From positions 216,042 to 280,041 of the forward strand of contig PJCV01000004.1 of assembly GCA_002837415.1 (NCBI GenBank): a stretch of DNA of 64,000 nt. Direction: 5' to 3'. Positions 32,757-41,657 of this stretch are shown here, piece after piece. The position numbers and the translations under genes are program-made. Below the pieces are notes generated by a model that saw only the letters and a program-made list of their open reading frames with translations, had not been told where the DNA came from and did no database searches. Numbering within the stretch: position 1 is the stretch's first letter; the number at the start of each line of letters is the position of its first letter. Origin of the DNA: Actinomycetales bacterium SN12 (lineage in GTDB: Bacteria > Actinomycetota > Actinomycetes > Actinomycetales > Microbacteriaceae).

Positions 32757-33329
32757 ATGAGCGAGCCGTCACGCCGTCGCCGTGACCCCGAGGCGCGCCG
32801 CGCGGAGATCATCACCGCGGCCGCGGAGCTGATCCTCGAGGTCGGCGTGAGCGCAGTGACCCACCGTCTAATCGCCGCCCGCGCGGGTGTGCCGCTCGGC
32901 GCCACCACCCAGTACTTCGCCACGCTCGACGACCTGCGCTCGCAGGCCCTGCACCACCTGGTCACCGAGGTGGACGCGCACGTCGACGGCATCCGCGCGA
33001 CCCTCGAGCAGCGCGGCGCGACCCCGGCGGTGCTCACCGAGCTCATCGTCCAGGCGCTCGCCGACGCGCGCGCGCTCGAGGCGGACAGGGCGGTCGTCAC
33101 GGCCGCCGTCGACGACCCGCAGCTGCGCGCCATCGCGCGGCGCTGGTCGGAGCGGATGACCGGATTCCTCGTCCCCGCCTACGGCCTCGAGCGGGCCACC
33201 GCGGCAGCCGTCTTCATCGACGGTGTGCTCTGGCACACCCGCATCCACGACCAGACGCTGAACGCGTCCCTCATCGAGAACGCCCTCACGGGCATCCTCG
33301 GCACCCATTCCACGACCACGAGCGACTGA
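32757..33329 (+). CDS. TetR family transcriptional regulator
   Basis: A 190-residue regulator. The N-terminal helix-turn-helix reads [41 protein letters not shown]; the rest is a helical ligand domain. ATG 32757 follows GGGAGGGTC; an upstream ATG at 32721 lies within the operator and is rejected. The RND pump gene starts 11 bp downstream, so the protein probably represses its own operon with the pump and is released by a pump substrate. Confidence 0.9.
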   Translation: MSEPSRRRRDPEARRAEIITAAAELILEVGVSAVTHRLIAARAGVPLGATTQYFATLDDLRSQALHHLVTEVDAHVDGIRATLEQRGATPAVLTELIVQALADARALEADRAVVTAAVDDPQLRAIARRWSERMTGFLVPAYGLERATAAAVFIDGVLWHTRIHDQTLNASLIENALTGILGTHSTTTSD

Positions 33330-33340
33330 AAGAGCACCGC

Positions 33341-36300
33341 GTGTCGAACCTCGCCATCCTCAGCCTGCGCAACCGCGCACTCATCGCGCTGATCACCATC
33401 GTGTCCGCCGTCTTCGGCGGGATCGCGCTCACGAATCTCAAGCAGGAGCTGATCCCCTCGCTCGAGCTGCCCGCGCTGGTGGTCATGAGCACCTACCCCG
33501 GTGCGTCGCCCGAGGTGGTAGAGAACGACGTCTCCACGCCGATCGAGAACGCCATTCAGGGCGTCCCGGGCCTGGAGTCGAGCAGCGCCACGAGCACGAC
33601 CAACGCCTCGATCGTGCAGGCGATGTTCGCCTACGGCACTGACCTCGCCACAGCCGAGCAGAAGATGCAGCAGGCGATCAACCGCATCTCGCAGCAGCTG
33701 CCCGACGACGTGAGCCCGCAGGTGCTCAGCGTCTCGATCGACGACTTCCCCGTCATCCAGATCGCCGTCACGGGATTCGACGACTCCGAGACCGCGCAGC
33801 AGGATCTCGAGACCACCGTGATCCCCGACCTCGAAGACGTCGACGGCGTCAACGCCGCCGAGATCGTCGGCGGCGTCGGCCAGCGCATCACGATCACTCC
33901 GGACCGGGCGAAGCTGTTCGCCGCCGGTCAGACGACTCAGTCGATCAGTCAGGCGCTCGAGCAGAACGGCGTGCTGCTGCCGGGCGGCGACATCACCGAG
34001 GGCGACCAGACGCTCACCGTGCAGTCGGGTGCGAAGCTCACCTCGGCGGAGGACATCGCCGCCCTCCCGCTGAGCGGCACGGATCTCACGATCGGCGAGG
34101 TCGCCGAGGTCACGCAGGTGGCAGACCCCGTCGCGTCGATCTCCCGCGTCGACGGGGAGGACGCGCTGTCGATCGCGGTCACCAAGCTGCCCGCCGCGAA
34201 CACGGTCGAGGTCTCGCAGGGTGTGCTGGCCGCGCTCGACGAGCTCGGCGAGACCTTCCCGGATGCCGAGTTCACCGTCATCTTCGACCAGGCGCCGTAC
34301 ATCCAGCAGTCGATCGAGACGCTCGCCACCGAGGGCCTGCTGGGCCTCGCCTTCGCCGTGATCGTGATCCTCGTGTTCCTGCTGTCGATCCGCTCGACGC
34401 TGGTCACCGCGATCTCGATCCCCACCAGCGTGCTGATCACGTTCATCGGGCTGCAGGCGTTCGGATACTCGCTGAACGTGCTCACCCTCGGTGCGCTCAC
34501 GATCGCGATCGGCCGCGTCGTCGACGACTCGATCGTCGTGATCGAGAACATCAAGAGGCACTACGTCGAGGGCGCCGACAAGGGCGCTGCGATCCGTCTG
34601 GCCGTGCGCGAGGTGGCATCCGCCATCACCGCCTCGACGATCACCACGGTCGCGGTCTTCCTGCCGATCGTATTCGTCGGCGACATGGTCGGCGAGCTGT
34701 TCCGCCCGTTCGCGATGACGGTGACGATCGCGATGGTCGCCTCACTGCTGGTCGCGCTGACGATCGTGCCGGTGCTGGCCTACTGGTTCCTGCGGCCCGG
34801 TAAGCCGCTGCTCGCCGCAGACGGCTCGCGCATCGATCCCGAGCATCCGGATGCCCCGCCCTCGGCCCTGCAGCGGATGTACCGGCCGATCCTCGGCTGG
34901 ACCCTGAAGCACTCCGTGGTGACCGTCGTGCTCGCCGTGCTCGTGCTCGCCGGCACGCTCGCCGCAGCCCCGCTGATGAAGATCAACTTCCTCAGCGACT
35001 CGGGCCAGAACACCATGACCGTCACGCAGGACATCGGCGAGACCGCGAGTCTCGAGGCGAAGTCCGAGGCCGCGAAGAAGGTCGAGGAGGCGCTCGAGGG
35101 CGTCGATGGGATCACGCACGTGCAGGCGTCGATCGGCTCGAGCGGCTCAGCCCTGCGTGACGCGTTCTCCGGCGGCGCGGGCATCACGTACTCGATCCAG
35201 ACCAGCGACGACGCCGACCAGGAGACGCTGCGCGCCGACGTGCAGAAGAAGGTCGACGACCTCGACGACGCCGGGGACATCACCGTCGCGGCGAGCTCGG
35301 GCGGATTCGGCTCGAGTGACATCGAGGTCACGGTGACCGCGCCGAACGCCGACGATCTGCAGACCGGCACCGACGCCCTCATGAAGGAGCTCGACGGGCG
35401 AGACGGCATCGGCCAGGTGACAAGCAACCTGTCGTCCTCGCTGCCGTACATCGCTGTGATCGTCGATCGGGAAGCCGCCGCCGCGCGCGGACTCTCGGAG
35501 GTCGCGGTCGGCTCGATCGTGTCGGGCACGATGCGTCCGCAGCAGATCGGCTCGGTCGAGGTCGACGACAGCGCGCTCACGGTGTACCTCGTCGACCCCG
35601 AGCCGCCGACATCCGTCGACGCCCTCAAGCAGCTCTCGATCCCCACCGCGACCGGACTGGTGCCGCTGCAGGAGCTCGCGACCGTCGAGCAGCGCGAAGG
35701 CCCCATCTCCATCTCCACGGAGCAGGGCCGCCGCACAGCCACGATCACCGTGCCGCCGGCATCCGACGACCTCGCCGTCGCCACCGCCTCGGTGACCGCG
35801 GCACTCGACGCAGTCGAGCTGCCCGATGGCACTCGCGCCGAGGTGGGCGGCGTCGCCGAGCAGCAGAGCGAGTCGTTCTCGCAGCTCGGGCTGGCGATGC
35901 TCGCGGCGATCCTCATCGTGTACGTGGTGATGGTCGCGACGTTCAAGTCGCTGCGGCAGCCGCTGCTGCTGCTCGTGTCGGTGCCGTTCGCGGCGACCGG
36001 GGCGATCCTGCTGCAGATCGCCACCGGCGTGCCGCTGGGCGTCGCCTCGCTGATCGGCGTGCTCATGCTGATCGGCATCGTGGTGACGAACGCGATCGTG
36101 CTCGTCGACCTGGTCAACCAGTACCGGTCGAAGGGGCTCACGACCCCCGAGGCGGTGATGGCGGGAGGCGAGAAGCGTCTGCGGCCGATCCTGATGACCG
36201 CGCTCGCCACGATCTTCGCGCTGACGCCGATGGCGCTCGGCATCACCGGGCACGGCGGGTTCATCTCGCAGCCGCTTGCGATCGTCGTGATCGGCGGACT

Positions 36301-36514
36301 GGTGTCGTCGACCGTGCTGACGCTCATCGTGCTGCCGACGCTCTACAACCTCGTCGAGGGGGCGAAGGAGCGGCGTCACGCGAAGCGCGCCGCACGGGGC
36401 GATGGCGAGGCGTCTGAGTCCTCGGAGTCGTCGGAGCGTTCGGAGCCTTCGACGGACACGGGCAGCGTGGGGCTCACGCGCCGCCAGCTGCGCGCCGGCG
36501 GGGTGCACGACTGA
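33341..36514 (+). CDS. RND family efflux transporter permease
   Basis: A 1057-residue AcrB/MexB-type proton-driven pump with 12 helices and two large extracytoplasmic loops. TM4 carries the proton relay Asp395-Asp396 (GRVVDDSIVVIENIKRH), and the GHGGFISQPLAIVVIGGL segment is near the C-terminus. The Glu/Ser-rich tail is cytoplasmic. It starts with GTG. No membrane-fusion partner or outer-membrane factor adjoins it, as is common in actinobacteria. Control by the preceding TetR protein is likely. Confidence 0.92.
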   Translation: MSNLAILSLRNRALIALITIVSAVFGGIALTNLKQELIPSLELPALVVMSTYPGASPEVVENDVSTPIENAIQGVPGLESSSATSTTNASIVQAMFAYGTDLATAEQKMQQAINRISQQLPDDVSPQVLSVSIDDFPVIQIAVTGFDDSETAQQDLETTVIPDLEDVDGVNAAEIVGGVGQRITITPDRAKLFAAGQTTQSISQALEQNGVLLPGGDITEGDQTLTVQSGAKLTSAEDIAALPLSGTDLTIGEVAEVTQVADPVASISRVDGEDALSIAVTKLPAANTVEVSQGVLAALDELGETFPDAEFTVIFDQAPYIQQSIETLATEGLLGLAFAVIVILVFLLSIRSTLVTAISIPTSVLITFIGLQAFGYSLNVLTLGALTIAIGRVVDDSIVVIENIKRHYVEGADKGAAIRLAVREVASAITASTITTVAVFLPIVFVGDMVGELFRPFAMTVTIAMVASLLVALTIVPVLAYWFLRPGKPLLAADGSRIDPEHPDAPPSALQRMYRPILGWTLKHSVVTVVLAVLVLAGTLAAAPLMKINFLSDSGQNTMTVTQDIGETASLEAKSEAAKKVEEALEGVDGITHVQASIGSSGSALRDAFSGGAGITYSIQTSDDADQETLRADVQKKVDDLDDAGDITVAASSGGFGSSDIEVTVTAPNADDLQTGTDALMKELDGRDGIGQVTSNLSSSLPYIAVIVDREAAAARGLSEVAVGSIVSGTMRPQQIGSVEVDDSALTVYLVDPEPPTSVDALKQLSIPTATGLVPLQELATVEQREGPISISTEQGRRTATITVPPASDDLAVATASVTAALDAVELPDGTRAEVGGVAEQQSESFSQLGLAMLAAILIVYVVMVATFKSLRQPLLLLVSVPFAATGAILLQIATGVPLGVASLIGVLMLIGIVVTNAIVLVDLVNQYRSKGLTTPEAVMAGGEKRLRPILMTALATIFALTPMALGITGHGGFISQPLAIVVIGGLVSSTVLTLIVLPTLYNLVEGAKERRHAKRAARGDGEASESSESSERSEPSTDTGSVGLTRRQLRAGGVHD

Positions 36515-36517
36515 CGC

Positions 36518-36600
36518 CGCACGTTCGGGAGGACTTCGCACGCGTGGGAGGGCGAGCGTTCGAGAATGCTCCTCCGACGCGTGCGTTCTCCTCCCGTGCG
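36518..36600. repeat. Large inverted repeat after the RND gene
   Basis: The left arm (36518-36551) and right arm (36571-36600) pair imperfectly over about 30 nt; CGCACG, GGGAGGA, CGCACGCGT and GGAGG are the matching blocks. It sits between the convergent RND and epimerase genes and could end both transcripts. Confidence 0.6.
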
Positions 36601-36637
36601 AGCGCCAGCCGTGCGGCGCGGGGGAGAGCGGACGAGT

Positions 36638-37555
36638 TCAGGCGAAGCGGATGCCCCACTGCAGCGTCCACGACTCGCCTTCGGCGAGCCGACGCAGGCC
36701 GCGGCCGGAGTTGAAGGCATCGGCCGGGGCCGTCATGGGCTCGATCGCCACGGCGAGCGGCTGACCGGGGTACTTGGTGTTCGTGAACGCCTGCACGTAG
36801 TCGAAACCCGGTCCCTGCTGCAGCGTCACGGCGCGCCCGTCCGGGGCGGTGATCGTGGTGCGCACGAAGCCGTCGGCATCTCGGTGCAGGTTCGCGTACC
36901 CGGTGTCGAGCTGCACGTCGCCGAGGCGACGGCCCTCGCGCAGGTCGGTCGCCGACGAGACCGGACTCTCGCCGACCGGCAGCATCCGGTCGTCGGTCTC
37001 GAAGTACGTCTCCGCCTGCAGCCGCAGGACGAGATCGCGCGCGTCGACGCCGCCGATGACGAAGAACGGGTGCGTGCCCAGGGCCACCGGGGCGGGGTCG
37101 GCCGAGTGGTTGGTGAGGGTGTGCGTGACGTCGATTCCGGCATCCGTCAGCGCGTAGGTGACCGAGGTCGCGATGAGGTACGGGTATCCGGTCTGCGGCA
37201 CGATCCTCGCCGCGAGCGTGACGGATTCGTCGGTGTGCTCGGCGATCTCGTACGACGTGTAGCGCAGCAGCCCGTGGCTGGCGTTGCGGAACTTCGGCTC
37301 GCTGATCGACAGTGCACGTTCGGTGTCGCCGTCCTGCCAGACGCCATCTCGGATCCGGTTCGGCCAGGGCGCCAGCACGACGCCAGAGCACGACGGGGTC
37401 GGCAGATCGGCCGGGTAGGGAGGCATGATCTCGACCCCGCCGACAGTCAGGTGACGCAGCGAGGCGCCGACCTGCGCGATCTGCGCCGTCGCCTCTCCGC
37501 GTCGGAGGTGGATCTGGATGCCGGTGGGGGAGCCGATCACATCGTCGAGGGACAT
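36638..37555 (-). CDS. Aldose 1-epimerase family protein
   Basis: A 305-residue galactose mutarotase-like protein. Family features include GVVLAPWPNRIRDGVW, NASHGLLRYTSYEI with the conserved His, GTHPFFVIGG with the second His, and the C-terminal AIEPMTAPADAFNSG with the catalytic-type Glu. It probably interconverts sugar anomers; the sugar is unknown. ATG 37555 is chosen because the family starts near MSLDDVIG; a longer frame to 37588 is possible. Confidence 0.88.
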   Translation of the reverse strand: MSLDDVIGSPTGIQIHLRRGEATAQIAQVGASLRHLTVGGVEIMPPYPADLPTPSCSGVVLAPWPNRIRDGVWQDGDTERALSISEPKFRNASHGLLRYTSYEIAEHTDESVTLAARIVPQTGYPYLIATSVTYALTDAGIDVTHTLTNHSADPAPVALGTHPFFVIGGVDARDLVLRLQAETYFETDDRMLPVGESPVSSATDLREGRRLGDVQLDTGYANLHRDADGFVRTTITAPDGRAVTLQQGPGFDYVQAFTNTKYPGQPLAVAIEPMTAPADAFNSGRGLRRLAEGESWTLQWGIRFA

Positions 37556-37672
37556 GCGGCCATCGTACGGCGGGCACTCTCCCAGCAAAGGGCGGTATTC
37601 TGGAAGGAGTCGGCTTCGAGCACCCGCGTCACGCGGTTCTTCCGAGCGCTGTTCATGCTCATTGTGAGCTCA

Positions 37673-37709
37673 GGGGCCGATGGTTCATAACCATCACATG
37701 AATGGCCCC
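37673..37709 (+). promoter_or_regulatory. Structured leader hairpins upstream of the DEAD-box helicase
   Basis: GGGGCC (37673-37678) pairs with GGCCCC (37704-37709), enclosing a second hairpin ATGGTTCATAACCAT (37680-37694). The 247-bp gap before the helicase ATG has no gene; these nested hairpins could be part of a long 5' leader that regulates the helicase, as in cold-shock genes. Confidence 0.4.
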
Positions 37710-37802
37710 GGTCGACGAACGCTCGGGTATGTCCCACGCGCGCTGATCTCTGTGCCCGCGGAGCGGACGCTGTTCTCGTGTCAGAGACAGTCAGGAAACA
37801 CC

Positions 37803-40199
37803 ATGCCCAAGAATGGCAAGCCCAAGGGCGGACGCCCGGCGCGCAACTTCGAGCCGCGGTACGCGAAGAGCGGACCCTCGTTCCACGAGCGTCACTCCGG
37901 CGGACGTCCGTCGCGTGACGGCGATCGTCGGACGGATGCCGGAGAGCACCGCTCCTTCTCTTCGGACGCTCGTGCAGACCGCCGCCCCGGCAGCGTGAGC
38001 CCGAAGCACCGTGGCTACCGCCCCGCTGACGCCGAGGGATCGGCGCCGAAGGGACGCTGGTCGGACACGCAGCGCGCCGGCCGCGACGAAGCCCGTTCGA
38101 TCCGCAACCGCGCGGAATCCGGACGCCGTGAGGCTCCGCACCACCGCGGGGAGCGCGACGACCGTCGTGACGGTCGTGGCTTCGACCGCAACGACCGGTT
38201 CGGCCGGGATGCCCGTCCCGCGCGCGATGACCGGTTCGCTCGGGATGCCCGTCCGGCGCGCGGCGACCGTGGCGGATACGAGCGGCGCGACCGCTTCGAT
38301 CGCGACGCGCGTCCCGCACGCGATGACCGTCAAGGCGGGTTCGACCGCAACGACCGCCAGGCGCGGAACGACCGGGGAGGCTTCGAGCGGCGTGGCGGCT
38401 TCGATCGCGACGCGCGTCCCGCACGCGATGACCGCGGTGGATACGGGCGCCCGGATCGTTTCGACCGTGATGCCCGTCCGGCGCGGAACGGCCGTTTCGA
38501 CCGCGACGCTCGTCCGGCGCGCGATGACCGCGGCGGATACGGTCGCCCGGAGCGCGACGCCCGTCCCGCTCGCGACGACCGTCGTGGCAGCTTCGACCGT
38601 CCCGAGCGCGGCAACCGCTTCGACCGTGACGCACGTCCCGAGCGCGGCAACCGCTTCGACCGTGACGCCCGTCCCGAACGCGGCAACCGCTTCGACCGTG
38701 ACGCACGTCCGGAACGTGGCAACCGCTTCGACCGTGACGCCCGTCCGGAACGCGGCAACCGCTTCGACCGTGACGCGAGTCCGGCACGGGATGACCGCCG
38801 CGGCGGATCCGAGCGCAGCGAGCGCCCCCGCTTCGACCGTGACGCGCGCCCGGCGCGGCAGAACCGCGACGACCGTCCGAACCGCAGCGACTGGAACGCC
38901 ACGGCAGCAGCCCAGACTCGGCACGAAGAGCAGGTCGACGTCGTGCACGAGCGGCTCGAGGCAGAGGCCGTGCAGGCGACCGAGGTCGCGGATGTGACTT
39001 TCGGCGACCTGGGCATCGGCTCGAACATCGTCGAGATCCTGAGGAACATGGGCGCCGCGACGCCGTTCCCGATCCAGGCGGCGACGATCCCCAGCATCCT
39101 GCAGGGCCGCGACGTGCTCGGCCGCGGCCGCACCGGCTCGGGCAAGACGATCGCGTTCGGCGCTCCGCTGGTGGAGAGCATCTTGCTGTCGCAGAAGGGC
39201 GAGCGCCGTGAGTTCGGACGCAAGCCGCGAGCGATCATCCTGGCGCCGACGCGTGAGCTGGCCCTGCAGATCGACCGCACCGTGCAGCCGATCGCGCGGA
39301 GCGTCGGCCTGTTCACCACGCAGATCTACGGCGGTGTGCCGCAGGCACGCCAGGTGGGTGCCCTGAACAAGGGCGTCGACATCATCATCGGCACGCCCGG
39401 CCGCATCGAAGACCTCATCGAGCAGCGCAAGCTCGACCTCTCCGAGGTGCGCATCGCCGTGCTCGACGAGGCCGACCACATGGCCGAGCTGGGCTTCGCC
39501 GAGCCGGTGCAGCGCATCCTGCGCAAGACCGGAACGGCTCTCCCCGACGGCGCCACCAGCCAGAAGCTGCTGTTCTCGGCAACGCTCGACCGCGAGGTCG
39601 CCGCGATCGTCGACGAGTTCCTCGTCGACCCGGCGGTGTACGAGGTCGCCGGCGAGGACCAGGACTCCAGCACCATCGACCACCGCGTGCTCGTGATCGA
39701 GCACCGCGACAAGGCCGACGTGCTCACCTCGCTCGTCGACCGCGACGGCCAGACCCTCGTCTTCGCCCGCACTCGCGCCTACGCCGAGATGCTCGCCGAG
39801 CAGTTCGAAGACGCCGGCATCGCCGCTGTCTCGCTGCACGGCGACCTGAACCAGGCCAAGCGCACGCGCAACCTGCAGAAGCTGACCGCCGGCAAGGTGC
39901 AGGTGCTCGTCGCCACGGATGTCGCCGCCCGCGGCATCCACGTCGACGACATCGACCTCGTCGTGCAGGCCGATGCTCCCGACGAGTACAAGACCTACCT
40001 GCACCGTTCGGGTCGCACGGGTCGTGCCGGTCGCTCCGGTCGTGTGGTCACGCTGATCACCCGTCAGCGTCGCCGCCGCATGGAGGACCTGCTGAGCCGC
40101 GCCGAGATCGATGCGCCGTTCGAGCAGGCCACGCCTGGCGATGACCTGATCGAGGAGATCGCCGGCCGGATGCCGAGCGAGGCAGAACTCACCGCCTGA
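37803..40199 (+). CDS. DEAD-box RNA helicase with long Arg/Asp-rich N-terminal repeat region
   Basis: A 798-residue protein. Residues about 112-350 are low complexity, built from FDRDARPAR-like units, including five tandem PERGNRFDRDAR copies (267-326). The helicase core follows: Q-motif region near 405-425, Walker A GRTGSGKT (442-449), PTRELALQ, DEAD at 555-558, SAT (LLFSATLD), and ATDVAARGIHVDD with HRSGRTGRAGRSG. It unwinds RNA, likely in ribosome assembly or mRNA decay. The N-terminal charged tail may bind RNA or drive condensation. A long leader precedes the ATG. Confidence 0.92.
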   Translation: MPKNGKPKGGRPARNFEPRYAKSGPSFHERHSGGRPSRDGDRRTDAGEHRSFSSDARADRRPGSVSPKHRGYRPADAEGSAPKGRWSDTQRAGRDEARSIRNRAESGRREAPHHRGERDDRRDGRGFDRNDRFGRDARPARDDRFARDARPARGDRGGYERRDRFDRDARPARDDRQGGFDRNDRQARNDRGGFERRGGFDRDARPARDDRGGYGRPDRFDRDARPARNGRFDRDARPARDDRGGYGRPERDARPARDDRRGSFDRPERGNRFDRDARPERGNRFDRDARPERGNRFDRDARPERGNRFDRDARPERGNRFDRDASPARDDRRGGSERSERPRFDRDARPARQNRDDRPNRSDWNATAAAQTRHEEQVDVVHERLEAEAVQATEVADVTFGDLGIGSNIVEILRNMGAATPFPIQAATIPSILQGRDVLGRGRTGSGKTIAFGAPLVESILLSQKGERREFGRKPRAIILAPTRELALQIDRTVQPIARSVGLFTTQIYGGVPQARQVGALNKGVDIIIGTPGRIEDLIEQRKLDLSEVRIAVLDEADHMAELGFAEPVQRILRKTGTALPDGATSQKLLFSATLDREVAAIVDEFLVDPAVYEVAGEDQDSSTIDHRVLVIEHRDKADVLTSLVDRDGQTLVFARTRAYAEMLAEQFEDAGIAAVSLHGDLNQAKRTRNLQKLTAGKVQVLVATDVAARGIHVDDIDLVVQADAPDEYKTYLHRSGRTGRAGRSGRVVTLITRQRRRRMEDLLSRAEIDAPFEQATPGDDLIEEIAGRMPSEAELTA
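38601..38780 (+). repeat. 36-bp minisatellite, five copies, inside the helicase gene
   Basis: Five tandem 36-nt units (start CCCGAGCGCGGCAACCGCTT), differing at a few third positions, encode PERGNRFDRDAR; the last ends in Ser. Wider imperfect repeats span about 38160-38860. Confidence 0.9.
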
Positions 40200-40218
40200 C
40201 CTCGGTCAGAACTCCGAA

Positions 40219-40264
40219 GAAGCCGCCGGGATGCGACCTGCAAGGGTCGGATCCCGGCGGCTTC
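40219..40264 (+). terminator. Terminator hairpin after the helicase gene
   Basis: GAAGCCGCCGGGAT (40219-40232) and ATCCCGGCGGCTTC (40251-40264) form a perfect 14-bp stem with an 18-nt loop, 19 bp after the stop, followed by TGCCTGTTTCTCC. Confidence 0.8.
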
Positions 40265-40307
40265 TGCCTGTTTCTCCGGAGCTGGGAACGCACCTTAGTG
40301 TGGACGC

Positions 40308-40496
40308 ATGGGATGGGACGAGTGGGCCACAGCCGCAAGCACGGTCTGGTTCAGCATCGCTCTGGTGATCAGCGCGCTGGCGGGACTGCAGGGTCGCACC
40401 AAGCTCGGCTGGTTCGTGCTCGGCATGATCTTCGGCCCGCTGGCACTGCTCGTCCTGGTGTTCCTCACCAAGCCGCAGGTCAGATCCTTCGAGTAG
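40308..40496 (+). CDS. Small membrane protein of unknown function
   Basis: A 62-residue protein with two hydrophobic helices (about residues 10-28 and 33-54). The GWFVLGMIFGPLALLVLVF part resembles short membrane proteins with a hydrophobic Gly-Pro kink, family unknown. TAGTGT (40296-40301) stands 6 nt before the ATG, which supports it as a real, leaderless gene. Confidence 0.65.
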   Translation: MGWDEWATAASTVWFSIALVISALAGLQGRTKLGWFVLGMIFGPLALLVLVFLTKPQVRSFE

Positions 40497-40507
40497 AACC
40501 GGTCGAG

Positions 40508-41563
40508 TCAGAACAGCCTGTCGGCCGGGGCCAGGGTCGTGCGGACGGATGCCGGAGCGGGGCGCTGCCGCATCCGCCGGCCGCGCATGCTGTCGTTCTC
40601 CTCTTCCGAGCGGGCGTCCAGCCCGTGCACGCGCATGAGTGGGCGGATGCGCCGCGCCAGCCACTGACGGTAGGCCTTCGGAGCCTCCACTGAGACACCG
40701 GGGTACAGCCCGCGGTACGACGACAGCAGCTCCGGATGCTCGCGCTCCAGCCACTGGAAGAACCAGGGCTTCACGCCGGGGCGCAGGTGCAGCGAACCGT
40801 AGACGACGTGATCGGCGCCGGACTCACTGATGCGCCGCAGCGCCTCGTCGATCGACGCGAGCGAATCGGTGAGGTGCGGCAGCACCGGCATGAGGAAGAC
40901 GCCGACGCGGAAGCCCGCATCGCTGAGCGCGCGCACGGTGTCGAGTCGCGCCTGAGTGCTGGGGGTGCCGGGCTCGATCGCGTGCTGCAGTTCGTCGTCG
41001 TACATCGCGATGGACATCTGGATGTCGATCGGCACTCGCTTCTTCGCCTCGACGAGGAGGGGGATGTCGCGGCGGATCAGCGTTCCCTTGGTGAGGATCG
41101 ACATCGGCGTGCCCGAGTCGGCGAGGGCCTGGACGATGCCGGGCATGAGCCGGTAGCGCCCCTCTGCGCGCTGGTAGGGATCGGTGTTCGTGCCGAGGGC
41201 GACGGTCTCGTGGCGCCAGGATCCGCGTCGCAGCTCGCGCTGCAGCACCTCGACCACGTTCGTCTTCACCACGATCTGCGAATCGAAGTCCGCGCCTCCG
41301 TCGAGGCCGAGATACTCGTGCGTACCGCGAGCGAAGCAGTAAGAGCAGGCATGGCTGCACCCGCGGTACGGGTTGACCGTCCAGGCGAACGGCATCTTCG
41401 AGGCGCCGGGCACGGCGTTCAGCGCAGACTTCGCCAGCACCTCGTGGAAGGTCATCCCGGCGAACTCGGGCGTGGTCACCGAGCGCACGATCCCGCTCCG
41501 GCTCTCCAGGCCCGGGAGCGCCTGGGCGTCGACATCATCGACCGCCTGACCTTGCCATCTCAT
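40508..41563 (-). CDS. Radical SAM protein, Rv2578c family
   Basis: A 351-residue radical SAM enzyme. The 4Fe-4S motif CSHACSYC gives Cys69, Cys73 and Cys76 (CxxxCxxC), preceded by WTVNPYRG as in the Rv2578c/SplB-like group; SILTKGTLIRRDIPLL and LHLRPGVKPWFFQWL follow. The reaction is unknown. ATG 41563 is chosen because TTGACA and TCGAAT are placed so that transcription would start at the ATG; a much longer upstream frame is not plausible. Confidence 0.9.
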   Translation of the reverse strand: MRWQGQAVDDVDAQALPGLESRSGIVRSVTTPEFAGMTFHEVLAKSALNAVPGASKMPFAWTVNPYRGCSHACSYCFARGTHEYLGLDGGADFDSQIVVKTNVVEVLQRELRRGSWRHETVALGTNTDPYQRAEGRYRLMPGIVQALADSGTPMSILTKGTLIRRDIPLLVEAKKRVPIDIQMSIAMYDDELQHAIEPGTPSTQARLDTVRALSDAGFRVGVFLMPVLPHLTDSLASIDEALRRISESGADHVVYGSLHLRPGVKPWFFQWLEREHPELLSSYRGLYPGVSVEAPKAYRQWLARRIRPLMRVHGLDARSEEENDSMRGRRMRQRPAPASVRTTLAPADRLF

Positions 41564-41569
41564 GCATCC

Positions 41570-41598
41570 ATTCGAACAAAAAGACGTATCTCTGTCAA
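41570..41598 (-). promoter_or_regulatory. Promoter of the radical SAM gene (leaderless)
   Basis: On the minus strand TTGACA (plus 41593-41598) and TCGAAT (41570-41575) are 17 bp apart, and the ATG starts 6 nt after the -10. The inverted repeat GAACAAA (41574-41580)/TTTGTTC (41613-41619) overlaps it and could be an operator. Confidence 0.75.
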
Positions 41599-41645
41599 CC
41601 ATTCGGCAAACCTTTGTTCTATCAATGCTGACGCGTCCGGTGGGG

Positions 41646-41651
41646 GACAAT
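41646..41651 (+). promoter_or_regulatory. -10 element placing the D,D-carboxypeptidase start
   Basis: GACAAT is followed by 6 nt and GTG 41658; this favours GTG 41658 over upstream ATG 41562 or 41625. Confidence 0.6.
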
Positions 41652-41657
41652 GGATCG

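Noticed and set aside
38601..38780. Possible CRISPR array from regular 36-bp units
   Set aside because: The units are contiguous without unique spacers and encode in-frame PERGNRFDRDAR repeats of the helicase.
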